Origin: Litoditis marina
Taxonomy: Eukaryota > Nematoda > Chromadorea > Rhabditida > Rhabditidae
Assembly: GCA_964036275.1 (NCBI GenBank)
Contig: OZ038434.1
Location: 31,458,947-31,522,946, forward strand
Direction of reading: 5' to 3'
DNA length: 64,000 nucleotides
Position numbers and translations under genes: made by a program. The first letter of the stretch is position 1. Each line of letters starts with the position of its first letter. This document shows, piece after piece, positions 31,901 to 44,100 of the stretch. The notes under the pieces were generated by a model, which did no database searches, had not been told where the DNA came from, and was given only the letters and a program-made list of their open reading frames with translations.

Positions 31901-34900
31901 TAGAGGTAACATAGATACATAATAAATTATTTGTCTTAGAAAGTTCTTATATTCCTCACTAAATATATCATTTCCTATGTTAACTACACAGCTTAGCTAC
32001 CTAACATAATTGTTATTCACACTTACTATATTTGAGTCATTATATTTTAATATATCCTTATTTTTCCTTTCTTTTTAATACACCGTCCAGGTCAAATTTC
32101 GTAGAAGCGAATCATAGAGTCGTTCCAAAGGACCATGTCTTGATCTTAGTCCACGGTTATAATCTACACCATTTCTACTAAGAGACTTCTAAAGTGGACT
32201 CAATTTTTTATAGTCGTTATTATAGTTCGTTTCATTTCCACTGAGACCCATTGTGCCAAGATTTTCGAATGCCTATTTCTTAGAGGAAACATGAGTACTC
32301 TGGAGCCATTTTTTGTTTACGTGTTCTTATGAAACCAAACAATCGTTAACAGAAATTTTCAGTTTTCTGAACTACTACAAAGTGGTGAAAATTTGCCTGG
32401 AATATTGATTGGCACGCTGCCAAGTCTCAGTGAGAATGACCGGAACTATATCTAATGCAAACTGAATTTCAAACACTTTTACGGATTCGGGATCAGATTA
32501 TAATACGAGAATCGTGAACTTTTACTGTACATTAACGGATGTGAAACCGACTCAACGTTCCGGATTGGTACTGTAGTAGTCTCAATCACGAGAAATACTA
32601 TAAATATGATATATATGATACTACACTATAAATACTATTAATAAATAATACTCTAAGAAATACTATAATAGAAATATATATGACTATGTGTTTGTCCTCT
32701 TCGTAAGCTCCCCTGTTTTTTTTTTGAGATCGCGTTGGGAAGTTTCGAACACCTTCACACATAGGCGCCGCTTTTGATAATGAAAATACATATTTAAATT
32801 TTAAAGGGATTACTTTATTAATGTATTTTAAGGATATTTTACCCATGAACTCACATTGGGTTGTGTTTTCTGAATGTCCTGCAGCATGTTGACAAACAAT
32901 GGGTAGGGCGCATCGCAATTGCCCAGCATACCCCATTGACCTGCCGGTAACTTCACGTCACGTTGAGAGGTGGAGGAGAGTTCCTGGAAAACATATTATT
33001 GAAGGCGGTGAAAAGTTTAATTCTGCAAGGATTGCAAAGAGTAGGTTATTCTTATGTTGGAAACACATATCAAAACGACCTTTTTTGGTTACGTAAAAAG
33101 CGCGTGAATAAATGTAAATACTTCACGGGTGTAGTGTAGAGCCTTTTTCAAGTGTGAGAGACTCGGACCAAGGTATCAAAGAAGTTAACTAGACGTTTTG
33201 AATGCTCTCCTGTTGCGCTGTATCTCAAAGTTTCTACTAGATTTTGCTGAAATGTATGAAAAACATCTTCTATTCGGGTTATACTCACGTCGGCACCAAT
33301 CCACATTTATATTTCCACGTGTTTGCTGGAAATTCTCACGTGTTCTCACGTGTTTGTGAAAAACTCACATTCGGGTCAGACTGGGGTCGGCAGCACTGTG
33401 GGGTGCCACAATTGGTCTCCTCCCCGGGAGTATAGGACATGTCGAGATGGAGGTCCGTCAAGTGCAGAACACGGAGTTGAGGTTTACCGGGCTGGAAAAA
33501 GTTTGTAATAAATTTCTGAGTCTTCCTTAGATTGTTTCTCCTGTTTTCCAACGTTTCTGAGGTGGCTTTGAATCGTCTGTTTCAGCGCTTTTTGAATAGT
33601 GTGGTTCGTCGGACTTTCCTGAGCAGCCTAGTTGTCCATTTCTGTTGGTTTTTGATGGTTCAATTTCACCTAGTGAGAAAAGTACAACAAACTACAGCCA
33701 ATAAGCGAGCTGCAACCATACCGGAACAGCCTGCTTGTCCACCGGTTTCGGTTGATTCGGTGGCATCGGGAGGTGCCAGGTGGCATTGAACGGATCGATA
33801 AAACTACCACAATCTGAATTATCCATTGAAGCGAAATGGCGTGACTCTATCAAAGAGACAAGTTTTCATTCTTCATTCAAAGAAGTAAAAGTTTAACCGG
33901 TTATTTGAAACAAATTCGTAGGTTAGTAACTGGTGCGATCAAAACGTTGTCTTCCGTGCCTCAACAAGTCCGTTTCGAGCGATTTAAAGGAGACCGGAGA
34001 GCAGCATGGTTTCTCGTAAAGCTGCTGTATCCTACTTTTGATTGGACGCGTTGCGTGTCGCGCGAAATTGCCATGTGAATGTCACGTGGACTGATCAAAC
34101 GAATATACAAGTTATTTGTGCTCTCCGATCTCAATACAGTTGAAAGTAGCCTGAAACAAAACCTCTGCTCAAGTTGTGTTCCGGTCTCCTTTAAGGAGTT
34201 TTTGATAATCTTCTTGAGTTTCATGCTTGTACTAGAATTCATTCATGATATTTTCCTCGAAGCCTCATGGAAAACGCCCAAACTAGATTGGTAGGAACCT
34301 CACATTTGTTAAGGAAAATAACATAGTTTTAGTTTCAGTCGAATTGGTATACGTCAGAACTAGGGTTGTTAAAGTCGAACTCGGAACTCGAAAACTCGCA
34401 AACTCAAAATTTTCCAAAACTCGAAAACTCGAAAACTCGAAATCTCGATATTTTCCAGAAGTCGAAAACTCGAGAACCCTCAAATTTTCCAAAACTCGAA
34501 AACTGGATCTTTCGCCAATTTTTTTCGAACTCGAAGACTCGAGAACTCGAAGTTTTGAACTCGATTAACAATCCTAGTCAGAATCAACAACTTTTTATCA
34601 AACAGCGAGTTCAAACTACAAAGTAAACAATGTAAAACGCATGGACTTGCTATAGAGCAAGCGAGTATTATGAAGTTCAATCGAACTGATCAAACAAATT
34701 TATGAGCAAATTTATGAAAAACTCGAAAATTCTCGAGTTGAGTCGAGCTCGAAACTCGAAAACTCGAAATTTCTCCAAACTCGAAAACTCGAAAACTCGA
34801 AATTTTTCAAAACTCGACAACTCGAAAACTGGAAAACTCGAAATTTTCCAGAACTCGAAAACTCGATAACTCGAAAACTCGTTTTTTCGCCAAACTCGAA

Positions 34901-36503
34901 AACTCGAAAACTCGAAAATTCGAAATTTTGAACGCGAAAACTCGAAAATCAAAATTTACAACTCGAAAATTGGACTTTTTGGGTCCAAAAACACTTAAAA
35001 CTCGACTCGACTCGAAAAAATTCGAAAATCTCCGAGTCGAGTTGAACTTGAAATTCGAAAACACGAAATTTCCCAAAACTCGAAAACTCGAAAACTCGAA
35101 ATTTCCCAAAACTCGAAAACTCGGAAACTCGAAAACTCGAAAACTCGAAATTTCCCAAAACTCGAAAACTCGGAAACTCGAAAACTCGAAAACTCGAAAC
35201 TTTGAACTCGATTTACAACCCTATGCTGCATGGAAGTGGAAAAAAACTAAAACATGAAAAAGTTTGACAAACCTTTCATCAGGAGTCCGCAAATTTGGTG
35301 TGGTTCCACGATTATTTGACCCAAAATGTAGTCGAACTCGTCCTGAATTAAATATATCGACCGTATCGGAATGGCATTGCTCACTGTCGAAAATGATTTT
35401 CGTCGCGAAAAATTTTAAAATACAATTTTAAAATTTTTTAAAATACTCTTTTTTTATTTAAATATATCACATATAGGTGCCGAGAAACAAACGATATCGC
35501 TCTCACAATTTTATCGAAACTCACTCTGAAATCGCCAATGATTCCGTTACAAATGAAATTGTCTTCTATTTGAAATGATTCGCAAACGAATACAGCCAGT
35601 TCACCTGAAATGAAGTTTCGATAACATGCAACTTGTTTTATATTTCGCAGACATGAACGTTTGTTACCACTTGAAACAGTCGTACAACATGTATTAGTTT
35701 TCGAGAAAGCTAGAGGAACGAACTAAACTTCAAAATATCTACAGAAATGAGAAGTTGACGATAACCTCTCAAATATGACACTGCTGAGTTTTATGGAAGG
35801 GATAGAAATGAAACGCTAGAGTTCGCACATCCATAAAATAGATCTACAGTATTTTCAAAAATTCACCTATACATGTTTCGGTGGTCTCGTCACCCCATTT
35901 CCTATGTAGAAGATCTACTGTCAGTTCACACTCCTGACATTCCTGAGAGCGACTGGCGGTCCCTGAAAAAGCATCTCCTTCGAGAGAATTATCGATTTTT
36001 AAGCTGGTTTTACCGATACCTGGTTTGTCGGTCACCGCACAAATTGAGTGTTTCTCGTGAAACAAAAAAACTGTCGAGTTGTAAATCGAGGAGCTTACCT
36101 CGTTTAGTTTGAACAGTTAGATTACGCAACTGAGCACTGCGTCAGTCAACGTAGACATGAAAAGTGTAGGGCTTTCAAAAAGTAATTTTTCAGCTAACTG
36201 GTTTTCGGTAACTTGTCAGGTTTGTGGTAACTTCTTTTCTAGTCACCTGACTAGGTGACCGTGAAGTAACTTTAAATAACTTCAGAAATCCAATTTCGGC
36301 TACCCAAAAAGTAGATACGAAAAACCGGTTAGGTTACCAGAACGGAGAGATATAGACTACTTCAACAACACCGTTGGTTTCTGTAATCAGAAATGTCACC
36401 TGGTTACTGTAGCAGTCCACGTTCGAAAGACAATAACTATACTATATTCAAGAGATTCAGACTGACCTCCAACAAAGATCAGAAATACCAGCCACAACAA
36501 CAT
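25994..36503 (-). CDS. Acid sphingomyelinase (ASM family), possibly decaying copy
   Basis: Predicted lysosomal or secreted phosphodiesterase that cleaves sphingomyelin to ceramide and phosphocholine. Nineteen minus exons: 36467-36503, 35867-35962, 35525-35604, 35273-35342, 33722-33813, 33369-33491, 32855-32983, 31695-31801, 31503-31565, 30951-31061, 30629-30709, 30068-30155, 29655-29737, 29339-29417, 28941-29060, 28596-28701, 27392-27476, 26829-26947, 25994-26106; 593 residues. Signal peptide MLLWLVFLIFVG, then a saposin-B domain (ECQECELTVDLLHRKWG, GELAVFVC) and a metallophosphatase domain with LTDLHLD, SGDLMSH, GNHE, VHIISH and GHTH, matching the metal ligands known for human ASM. A Cys-rich tail follows. 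Every intron phase equals that of the gene at 38143-46276. Exon 15 is preceded by TTTTCCAT where TTTTCCAG is expected, so splicing there may fail. Confidence 0.83.
26107..26600. repeat. Diverged tandem repeats in the last sphingomyelinase intron
   Basis: AGGAAGCGGCTGGAA recurs at about 26097, 26253, 26353 and (as AGGAAGCAGCTGGAA) 26569. On the minus strand this is the last exon's acceptor and first bases, TTCCAGCCGCTTCC. The matter between also repeats (GTTTGAGC(A/G)ACAGTGGGTG(A/G)AAT at about 26160 and 26475). These are old partial duplications of the intron end. Confidence 0.6.
27017..27057 (-). pseudogene. Vestigial copy of sphingomyelinase exon 18 start
   Basis: On the minus strand TTCCAG is followed by codons for HYRRTSWDG, a near copy of NYYRRTSYDG that opens the real exon 18 (26829-26947), about 110 bases away. 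The similarity ends after about 30 bases and no donor follows. A remnant of local exon duplication. Confidence 0.55.
27600..27710 (-). repeat. Partial SINE
   Basis: The minus strand carries the leader TATAGTCGTCGCCAACGGAAA and the TGTGTACGGACACATG block but lacks the tRNA-like part. It lies in a sphingomyelinase intron. Confidence 0.55.
28253..28493. mobile_element. TCGAG-repeat element with TAGGGTTGTTAA ends
   Basis: Left end TAGGGTTGTTAATCGAGTTC; right end GAGTTCAACTTTAACAACCCTA. The 240-base interior is almost wholly TTTCGAGTTTTCGAG repeats with FEFSSFRV-like frames. Related copies: 34361-34576, 34724-35223, 8650-8815 and 5120-5205. Confidence 0.75.
29817..29895. repeat. CTGTGTACGTTT minisatellite
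   Basis: Five copies of (A)CTGTGTACGTTT with spacers of variable T-run length, in a sphingomyelinase intron. Confidence 0.85.
30363..30573. mobile_element. MITE, family C
   Basis: TATAGTTCCTTCCACCCACTCATAACC at the left and CTGTAGAAGGACATCGATTGGTGAAAC at the right, inverted relative to 14557-14795. Confidence 0.6.
33983..34194. mobile_element. MITE, family D (TTTAAAGGAGACCGGA ends)
   Basis: A 212-bp element with ends TTTAAAGGAGACCGGA and TCCGGTCTCCTTTAA. It lies in intron 4 of the minus-strand sphingomyelinase gene. A 212-bp sister at 40594-40805 is nearly identical. Confidence 0.85.
34361..34576. mobile_element. TCGAG-repeat element
   Basis: TAGGGTTGTTAAAGTCGAAC at the left, GAACTCGATTAACAATCCTA at the right, interior of AACTCGAAAACTCGAAA repeats; inverted relative to 28253-28493. 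Confidence 0.75.
34724..35223. mobile_element. Expanded TCGAG-repeat element
   Basis: About 500 bases of AACTCGAAAACTCGAAATTT repeats ending in GAACTCGATTTACAACCCTA. The left terminal repeat is not obvious. With the neighbouring copy it fills much of intron 4 of the minus-strand sphingomyelinase gene. Confidence 0.7.
36190..36340. mobile_element. MITE, family A
   Basis: CTAACTGGTTTTCGGTAACT at the left and AAAAACCGGTTAGGTTACC at the right, in intron 1 of the minus-strand sphingomyelinase gene. Confidence 0.6.
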
Positions 36504-36555
36504 AGTTGAGTCTGGTTGTCTAGTTTGGCCGAAAAGAGTAGCGTTATCTACAAAA

Positions 36556-36972
36556 CGGGAGCCGTACCACGAAATATTCCTATTATTCTGATAACAAACC
36601 ATGTGCACAAACATTGTAAATACATCCTGGTAATCAAATAAGACAGCAAGTATTGACAAAAGTTTGGGAAACGTTTGGGAGTTTGAATAAGGATTTATAC
36701 TAATTACCGCAACAAATATACAAATAAACGTTTTTCGCATGAAAATGGCCTCAGAAAACTCCAATCAAGTGATGCACGGAAGCGTTTCCAGTTTTCATTT
36801 AGTTCCGACCCAGTTCAGCACTGAACAGTTTCGAAATAAATCTTGTGATCACTCTTAGTTCCATTGCAAACGGGAGCCGTACCACGATATATTCCTATTT
36901 GTCTGATAAGAAACCATGTGCGCAAACATTGTAAATACATCCTGGTGATAAATTAAGAATAGAAGTATTGAC
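36556..36972. repeat. Direct repeat upstream of the minus-strand sphingomyelinase
   Basis: 36556-36657 and 36871-36972 are about 85-90 percent identical by eye. Both begin CGGGAGCCGTACCACGA and end GTATTGAC, sharing CAAACATTGTAAATACATCC. They lie about 55 and 370 bases upstream of the start codon. The nearer one includes part of the probable 5' leader. Confidence 0.75.
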
Positions 36973-37031
36973 TAGAGTTTAAAGAAAAAAGAAAGTTATA
37001 TTCAACAAGTCAGATGGTCAAACAAGGACAA

Positions 37032-37540
37032 TTAAAGGGACCGTTTCTCTATAATTTGGATCGATTAAAAAACATGAAGTCTCACGAAACTGCTTTGATA
37101 CTGTACTGATGGTCCCTTACTGATACACAAAAAAGAAAAATAGAAATAAGTCGAGAAACAAACCTTTCTGAGCCAAACTATCTTAAGGGTTACTGTATCG
37201 CAAAACTTTTGGTCAAAAGATGAATTCGATTTTAATACACACAAATTCAATCTCAATTAAACCAAAAAGGGGCATAGATAACTAAAACACGTTTAAATAT
37301 GTCAGTTGTTGCGTGATTGAATTTATGATACGTTTCACGGACGTTTTGCGGACAATTTGTGCGCGTCTCCATGAAAATATGTACGTGCTGTGGCTTCCGT
37401 GTTGTGGCCGTACTCAAATTTGCTCAAAAACGACCCAAGCTGCGGAATTTTCACTAATTCTGACTGTTTGGTCCATTTTTCGTCCCCATGTGTTCACTGA
37501 TAACTCAAATCATCAAATTAAAGAGGTACGGTCCCTTTAA
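37032..37540. mobile_element. Inverted-repeat element between the sphingomyelinase genes
   Basis: TTAAAGGGACCGT and ACGGTCCCTTTAA bound a 509-bp element with no coding domain. It takes up about a third of the 1.64-kb divergent intergenic region. Confidence 0.6.
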
Positions 37541-38110
37541 CGGGTGACCAAATGTCGTAGTTGGATCTACACAGGGCAGCAAAGAACGTCTACGTTTCGA
37601 TTGTTAGAGTGTCACATATATATAAACCAATGTTGAAATACCCGGGTTCAATTGCAATTTAACATTCTGTTTGTTCTAGTCTATTAGTTCAATTTGCAAC
37701 TGTACGGGTCGTTCCCGGGCTGGTCCCGGGCAAGAGACCCAAGCGCGCGACATCTCAAAATTCGCGAGCTGCGGGGCAGTACCGGGTTGCCTTCTCTAGA
37801 ACGATACCCATCGATTAACCAACTCTCCGCGTTGATGAGATCAACCGAATGTCATTAGAGTACGACACAGCAAAACAAACTGACAGTCCAGAATGGTCCT
37901 GTACGAAAGTAGTTTTATCTTGCATGTATTTTCCGTTCAGAGTATAACTCTTAGATCTAATGTGACTAAAGACAGTCCGCCAAAGAAAATGAGATTTGTA
38001 GAGAACATTGCAATTTCAATTGTGTAAAGTTGCTAGTGATGAGAGGCAAGAACGAATTAAAGCTTAAAAGTTCTGTTTTGAGTTAGACTGAATTTGAGAA
38101 TCTTTATTTT

Positions 38111-38114
38111 GCAG
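38111..38114 (+). promoter_or_regulatory. Probable trans-splice acceptor
   Basis: TTTATTTTGCAG ends at 38114, 28 bases before the ATG at 38143, with no upstream coding exon in frame. This is the usual position for a spliced-leader acceptor in nematodes. Confidence 0.5.
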
Positions 38115-38142
38115 TAAGACCGCGGGGCGGGCTAACATTTGT

Positions 38143-41100
38143 ATGATAAGCAGTCCGAAAGCGACCATGCGTTTATGGACTGTTGCTATTATATTCGTAG
38201 TTTTAGGAACCGGTGAGTTATAGGAAAACTTGAAATAGACTTTGTTTTTGTGTTTTAAACAGACTTTTCAACGCATTTATGTATTTGACACATTGTATGG
38301 TGCTCTCTCAATTGCCTGCGTCATGTACGATTTGTAACGGGGAGAGACCTTCCTCTGAACTTCGGTCGAAAAATTCGTAGTCAACACATTTTTATTTAGG
38401 AATTTTTATTGAAAACGTTCGTTTGTTTTCGTGTTTTCACCTTTTGAAATCAGGCCACGACTTCAATCAAAACCCATGTTTTTCAATTGAAGTTTGTATT
38501 GAGTAAGTAAAACTTCGTTTTGAAGATAATTGTAAGTTTCTCAGGTGTTTCCGGGCGGAAATCGGAAGAATGTCGACAATGTGAGTTCACAGTGGATCTA
38601 CTGCACGCAAAATGGGGAGAGAATTCCACGGAAGAGTGCGTTGGTGAGTGAAATGTATAGAGTACTATTTTGTTGTAGAAAGTAGTTATACGAAATTTTA
38701 TGATTTGGGAACTTTTCTTAGAGATGCTCATCCTGTTTGTGCTTGAGATTATGACAGTTTTCCTGAGCATGTCAATAATATCGAACCAAACAGCAGAATT
38801 GAAGTAAATATGATAAATAACTATACAAAACATCAAATTTTCCCAGAAAAAAGTATGCAGAGATTGTTTTCCTTTTGATTTTTCCTCTGTTGCAGGAGAA
38901 CTGGCAACATTCATCTGCAGTACTTTTGAGATCGAAGATCATTTCGTGTGCAAAATGATCGTTTCTGAGTTTGAGGTGGGAATTTCTTGCTCAACAATTT
39001 AGAAAATACTTGTTTTCTGTTTCTTGTGTCTTAATATACAAAAATGATTGCAGTTTGTAGTTTAGTGACTGAATAACGGCTGAAATCAGACAAGTTTTTA
39101 TGACAACTGCAAAGAGATTCAATGTGGAAAAAATGACGGACAAATTTAAATCTCACCTGTTGTTCACGCCGTGGGAAAACAATGTAGTTTCATGATTAGG
39201 TTAATGTGCCCAGTAAAAGATGTACACAAAACCGTTTCGACCCTGATTCAAGACGGTTTCGGGTTCTATCAGAGGGTCGGGTCATCATCAGTTGAACCCC
39301 TCTAAGAAAATGAAAACAGGACGGAAGGACTTACTGACCGTATCCTAGCGGAGAATTGAGAGAAATGAACATTGCTTTTGCTTTTCGTCCTTTTTAATTT
39401 TTTCAGAGGGGCTCAACTGATCAGTCTTTACTGATTAGTTTCTGATTACTGAACTGATTCGTTTTTGTCTACAAAGACCAAACACAGTTCGACATTGATC
39501 ACCACTTCGATTCGGACTTTTCAGCCTGAAGCTGTCTACATTCTGGGTCAGATTATCGTAGAACCGCATCAGATCTGTGGACTTCTGCTAGATGGTAAGC
39601 CGATAAGTTCGCGAAACATTGATGCTAAAATTGTAATTGAGTTATCAAAAATTCCCAAAAGTTTTGTAATGCTCCAAGTTGAGCATAGTAAAAAGTGTTC
39701 AGGAACTTTGTACTCTCGGTACAGTTCAAGTTTCAGAAATGTAATGTTTGCCACATGAAATAGCAAACACATAACATGGTTTTTTCATAACCGTTGTTTA
39801 ATATCTTTTCAGTTTGTAGTTTGAGTTCTGATCGCTTTGAGCATTGCCGTTATTTTCTCAAAACAAGACTGTAGTTGAAACGCTGTCTTGGTCGTGACCA
39901 TAAGGGATGTTCCTTTCAGACTGCGGTACCGTATTCGACCCACTGAATGTGACGTGGCACATGGATATGCCTCCCAATCAACCCCAACCAGTGGAAAAAC
40001 AACCAGTTAAGGTACACGTTGTTTGACTCAGCAGAAATAAAAAATCTTCTACGGCAACATAATCAGCCGTGTGTTACTTTACTTTATTCATACAATTACA
40101 ACTGAGACAGTAATCACATTGTAGTATACGTAGATGGGATACTACGCTTGGGTGTGCTTCATTACTCATGCGGTCCGCCATGAAGATACCGTGTCGAGTG
40201 CGATCGAACCATGATGTTTTGAGTGCTAGCGAGCACACAACCAGTCGAACTCTCCGATCCCCTCGACCTTTCTGTTTCATTCCGTCAAATTGTCGAGAAC
40301 AATACATAGTATCTGATGGCTGTTTTTACTTCTCATGGAAGATGGACAAATAACACCAAATTCAGACATCTATCATTGATTTTTCTGGAAAGTAGCAGTT
40401 GAACGACCATGAAAATAATGTAGCTTTTGTGACATAAAACGAAAGCTGTATTTAGCCCGGTAATCCAAAAATGAAAATCCTCCATCTGACTGATATTCAC
40501 ATGGACAGTCAGTACACGCCGGGAACGGAAGCCCAGTGCGGGGAGCCTCAGTGCTGTCGACCACCAGAGGACCTCCATGTAAGATAATATTAATTTAAAG
40601 GAGACCGGAGAACAACATGGTTTCTCGTAAAGCTGCTGTAACCTATGTTTGATTGGACGCGTTGCGTGTCGCGCGGCATTGGCATGTGAATGTCACGTGG
40701 ACTGATCAAACTAATATACGAGTTGTTTGTGCTTTCTAGTCTCAAAACAGTTGAAAGCAGCTCAAAACAAAACCTCTGCTCAAGTTGTGTTCCGGTCTCC
40801 TTTAATAATAATAAAAGTGACTCCTATCGATATACAATTTTGCACGATGAGTTTGAAGAACTACATGTCTAATGCACAAAGTAGAGTATGCTAACAGAAC
40901 TCAAAGGAACAAAAATTTCGAATGTTATGTTTATGTAGCAGCACATTATACCGATTTCTTGAAAATGTCGATCGCTATACCGAACAGTTCAATGCATGTT
41001 TTCGATAGTGTGCAAAGAGAAGCCATTGTATTTTCTACGCTCGGTGTGATTTGTTCATTACTAGTGTGAGTGTTAGGAAATCACTTCTCCAGTTTATATC

Positions 41101-44100
41101 GATTTGGTTTATTTGGCCATTTGTTTCGAGATAGTCTGACATTTCAGGAACTCGTCTCCTCTGCCGCCGATATCAAGCAGCCGGCCGGTAAATGGGGCAC
41201 GGTTGGCGTCTGCGATGCGCCCTATTGGCTGGTCACCAACATGCTCCAGTTCATTCAAGACAACCACAAAGATGTGAGTTCGCTATTACTTGTTCACTCA
41301 ACTGTACTTTATTCATCTCCGCTTCAACCATTCTCTGGTAAAAAAAACATGTTTGTTCACCGTTAGGAGGTTACACATTTGAGAAACAGAACGTCAATCA
41401 AAAGTGGGTCACTAAAAACGGCTGCGGTAACAGCAATTCAAATGGAGTCATTTTCAACTATGAATGTTTCACATCACGTTGAATACGAAGAACACAAGGG
41501 AAACTGAGACGGGAATACAGAGATGTGCTGTGTACCGTCCTAGTGAAAAACATGTACAGGGGTGAATAGTGAGTTATAGTTTGATTTTCTGATTTAACTT
41601 CAGCTCGACTACGTTCTTGTGTCCGGCGACCTCATGTCACATGCCGTCTATGAATACACGTCAACCCTGCACGCAGCTATGATCCACAATATTTCAGCCA
41701 CAATCAAAACGTGAGTTCTTGATTTGGTCGATACTCAATCAGTTTTTACGAAGTTAGCGTTCTAGTAATCATATGTTTAAGCGAAATTTCATGTATTCAT
41801 TGTTGGTTTCTGAATTAACCTGCATAACAATCACACAAGCTGTATTGTACATGGAATTATCCTGGTATTCATTATTTAACTAAAACACTGTGGATGTTTT
41901 TGAAGTTTGATGTTAACTATTGCAGATATCTGCCAAACGTTCCCGTGTACTTCTCGGTCGGAAATCATGAAGGAGTCCCGATTGATAAGTGGGTAGTTCT
42001 CCTCAATCTCGACAAAGTTGTTTTCTTATCTTTTCTGTACACACAGTTAGTATTAGTTTAGCTGGACAGAGTTCCAAATTTTGTAGCACTATTCGATGTT
42101 TCGGTCAAATAGTTCCGGTGAACTGCACTGCGGTGAAATTAGAACTTAAAATTCAGTAGTCCTACTGTAAGCGTCAGAGTACGAACAGAAGCAGACTGTA
42201 CTTACAGTTTCACGCCCCACTGGGCTCCAAAGAAATTCCACGAGAACTGGTTGTATGATGCAATGTGGGACTCTTGGAAAGGCTGGTTACCACAGGATCA
42301 GCAGACGTCTGTCAAATAGTGAGAAGTGTATTCATGGGAGGCATTTTTTGTCAAAAAGCATTTTTTGAAAGTCAAGATCTCTGGATAAATGTTTTGATTG
42401 CTCTTCCTATTTTTAATTTACTATCTTCAAACGTTTCAAATCTACCGTATATATTTACTGACTGCTTTAATCCAATATCTGAAGCGGTTCAATTATGTCT
42501 TCTTCCCGGGCAGTTCAGAGATTGGCCCGTTTAGCGTTCAGAATTTCTCTCGATTGAAATGGTCTATCCTCATACGCTACCCAGGATTACCGTGAAAATG
42601 CAAAGCACATTGAGATAATGAGAGTTTCTAGCACGTTTTTTTATATGTTTTACCGGTATAGCAAACCGGTAAAACTATCACTGAGTTTTGAATCTCATTT
42701 TCTGTTTTCCTGATTTCGAATTTTCCAGTAACGGATGTTACATGGTGAAAATGTTCCCTGGACTACGGCTACTGTCGATCAATAACCCACTCGGAGGAGA
42801 CAGGGTCAACTTGTAGGTTAAGTTATACCGCACATCTTTCCTACTAAGAGTCATACAGTTCACATTTCTTGACAAACTGTTTTCTAATACAAACAACTTT
42901 GTAAAAAAGAAATTGAAAAACTTTTTGTAAAGTAGAATGAGAATCGACTACGAAATTGTGAATAAGGAAACGTTTCATAGAAGAGTGGTAGTAAACCCTG
43001 TGTCACACTACCCCATCCACAATTCTCACTAAATTGTCGCTCACTTCATGTTAAAAAAGTAGTGCATATTTGAAGTATTATGTCATACTACGCTGGAAAG
43101 ATAGTTGAAAATGCTACCTTTGACCAAAGGTTTGTTACTTTTATGGTATAATAGATAATTTAGCTGGATGTACATGAATCAAACCGACCCGGACGGTACT
43201 TTGACCTGGGTCGTAAGCCAGCTACTAGATGCGGAGAAAGCGGGAGATTTGGTTGGTTATTATCCAATTTTTTTTTCAAAAGAACGGTGTTCTTTATTGA
43301 ATATGAATTTGGCTGTAAAACCTGTAGAATCGATTCAACTAGTTTTCTTGAAGCCTGATCTAATTACGCGCCATAATTCATGAACTTCGACAGCCAACCC
43401 AAGGGATCCAACTACAAATATACATCGTAATGATTCCGTCGGCAAGAAACGAACCCTATATAGTCCTTGTCAACGGAAAGGCGGAAGGGTACTGTATATC
43501 TCACTTTCCGCTCTGTACGCACACATGCCTTCGATTTCAAAGCTTGCCGATTATGTGCTCTAATCGCGCAGTGGTTCGCGCCTTGTTACTAAACTTTTGC
43601 TCGCAGGTTCGATTCCGGCGAGAGACAGAAATTAATGAATTTGGCACTCACTGTAGCAAGGCACTTTAGGTACACATCGTTGCTCACATCCCGGGAGGAG
43701 ATGGTGAATCGTTAGAAGGCTGGGACATCAACTACTATAATGTTATGAACAGGTCATTTTATTGAAACCCTAACAAAATGCAAAATAAAAAAAAGTTTTC
43801 CTCGAATTGAAACGAAAACATTCATAAAGTTTGAAAATATCGCATGAAAATGTTGTTGATTTCTAGATTCCAAAACACCATAGCTGCATCATTTTTCGGC
43901 CATACTCATTATGACGAGTTCTACATGGTTTACGAGAACTCAAGTGTGAGTTTCGAACAAAATGGTATTTCAACTTTTCAATCCACCAGAAGTAAATAGT
44001 CACGTAAAGTTAGCATTCTAATAAGGAGTTGTGCACTTCGTCATTGCACGTTTCGGAGTTCCGCTGTGTTTAACATTTTCACGTGACTGTGCAATTGATT

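Noticed and set aside
28191..35257. Several ORFs with repeated EFSSFRV or NSKTRKLE peptides
   Set aside because: They are frames of the TCGAG repeats, low complexity and not bounded by splice sites.
37640..37810. GC-rich CCCGGG blocks between the sphingomyelinase genes as a shared promoter or RNA gene
   Set aside because: No A/B boxes, TATA or conserved structure could be identified; it may simply be another repeat.
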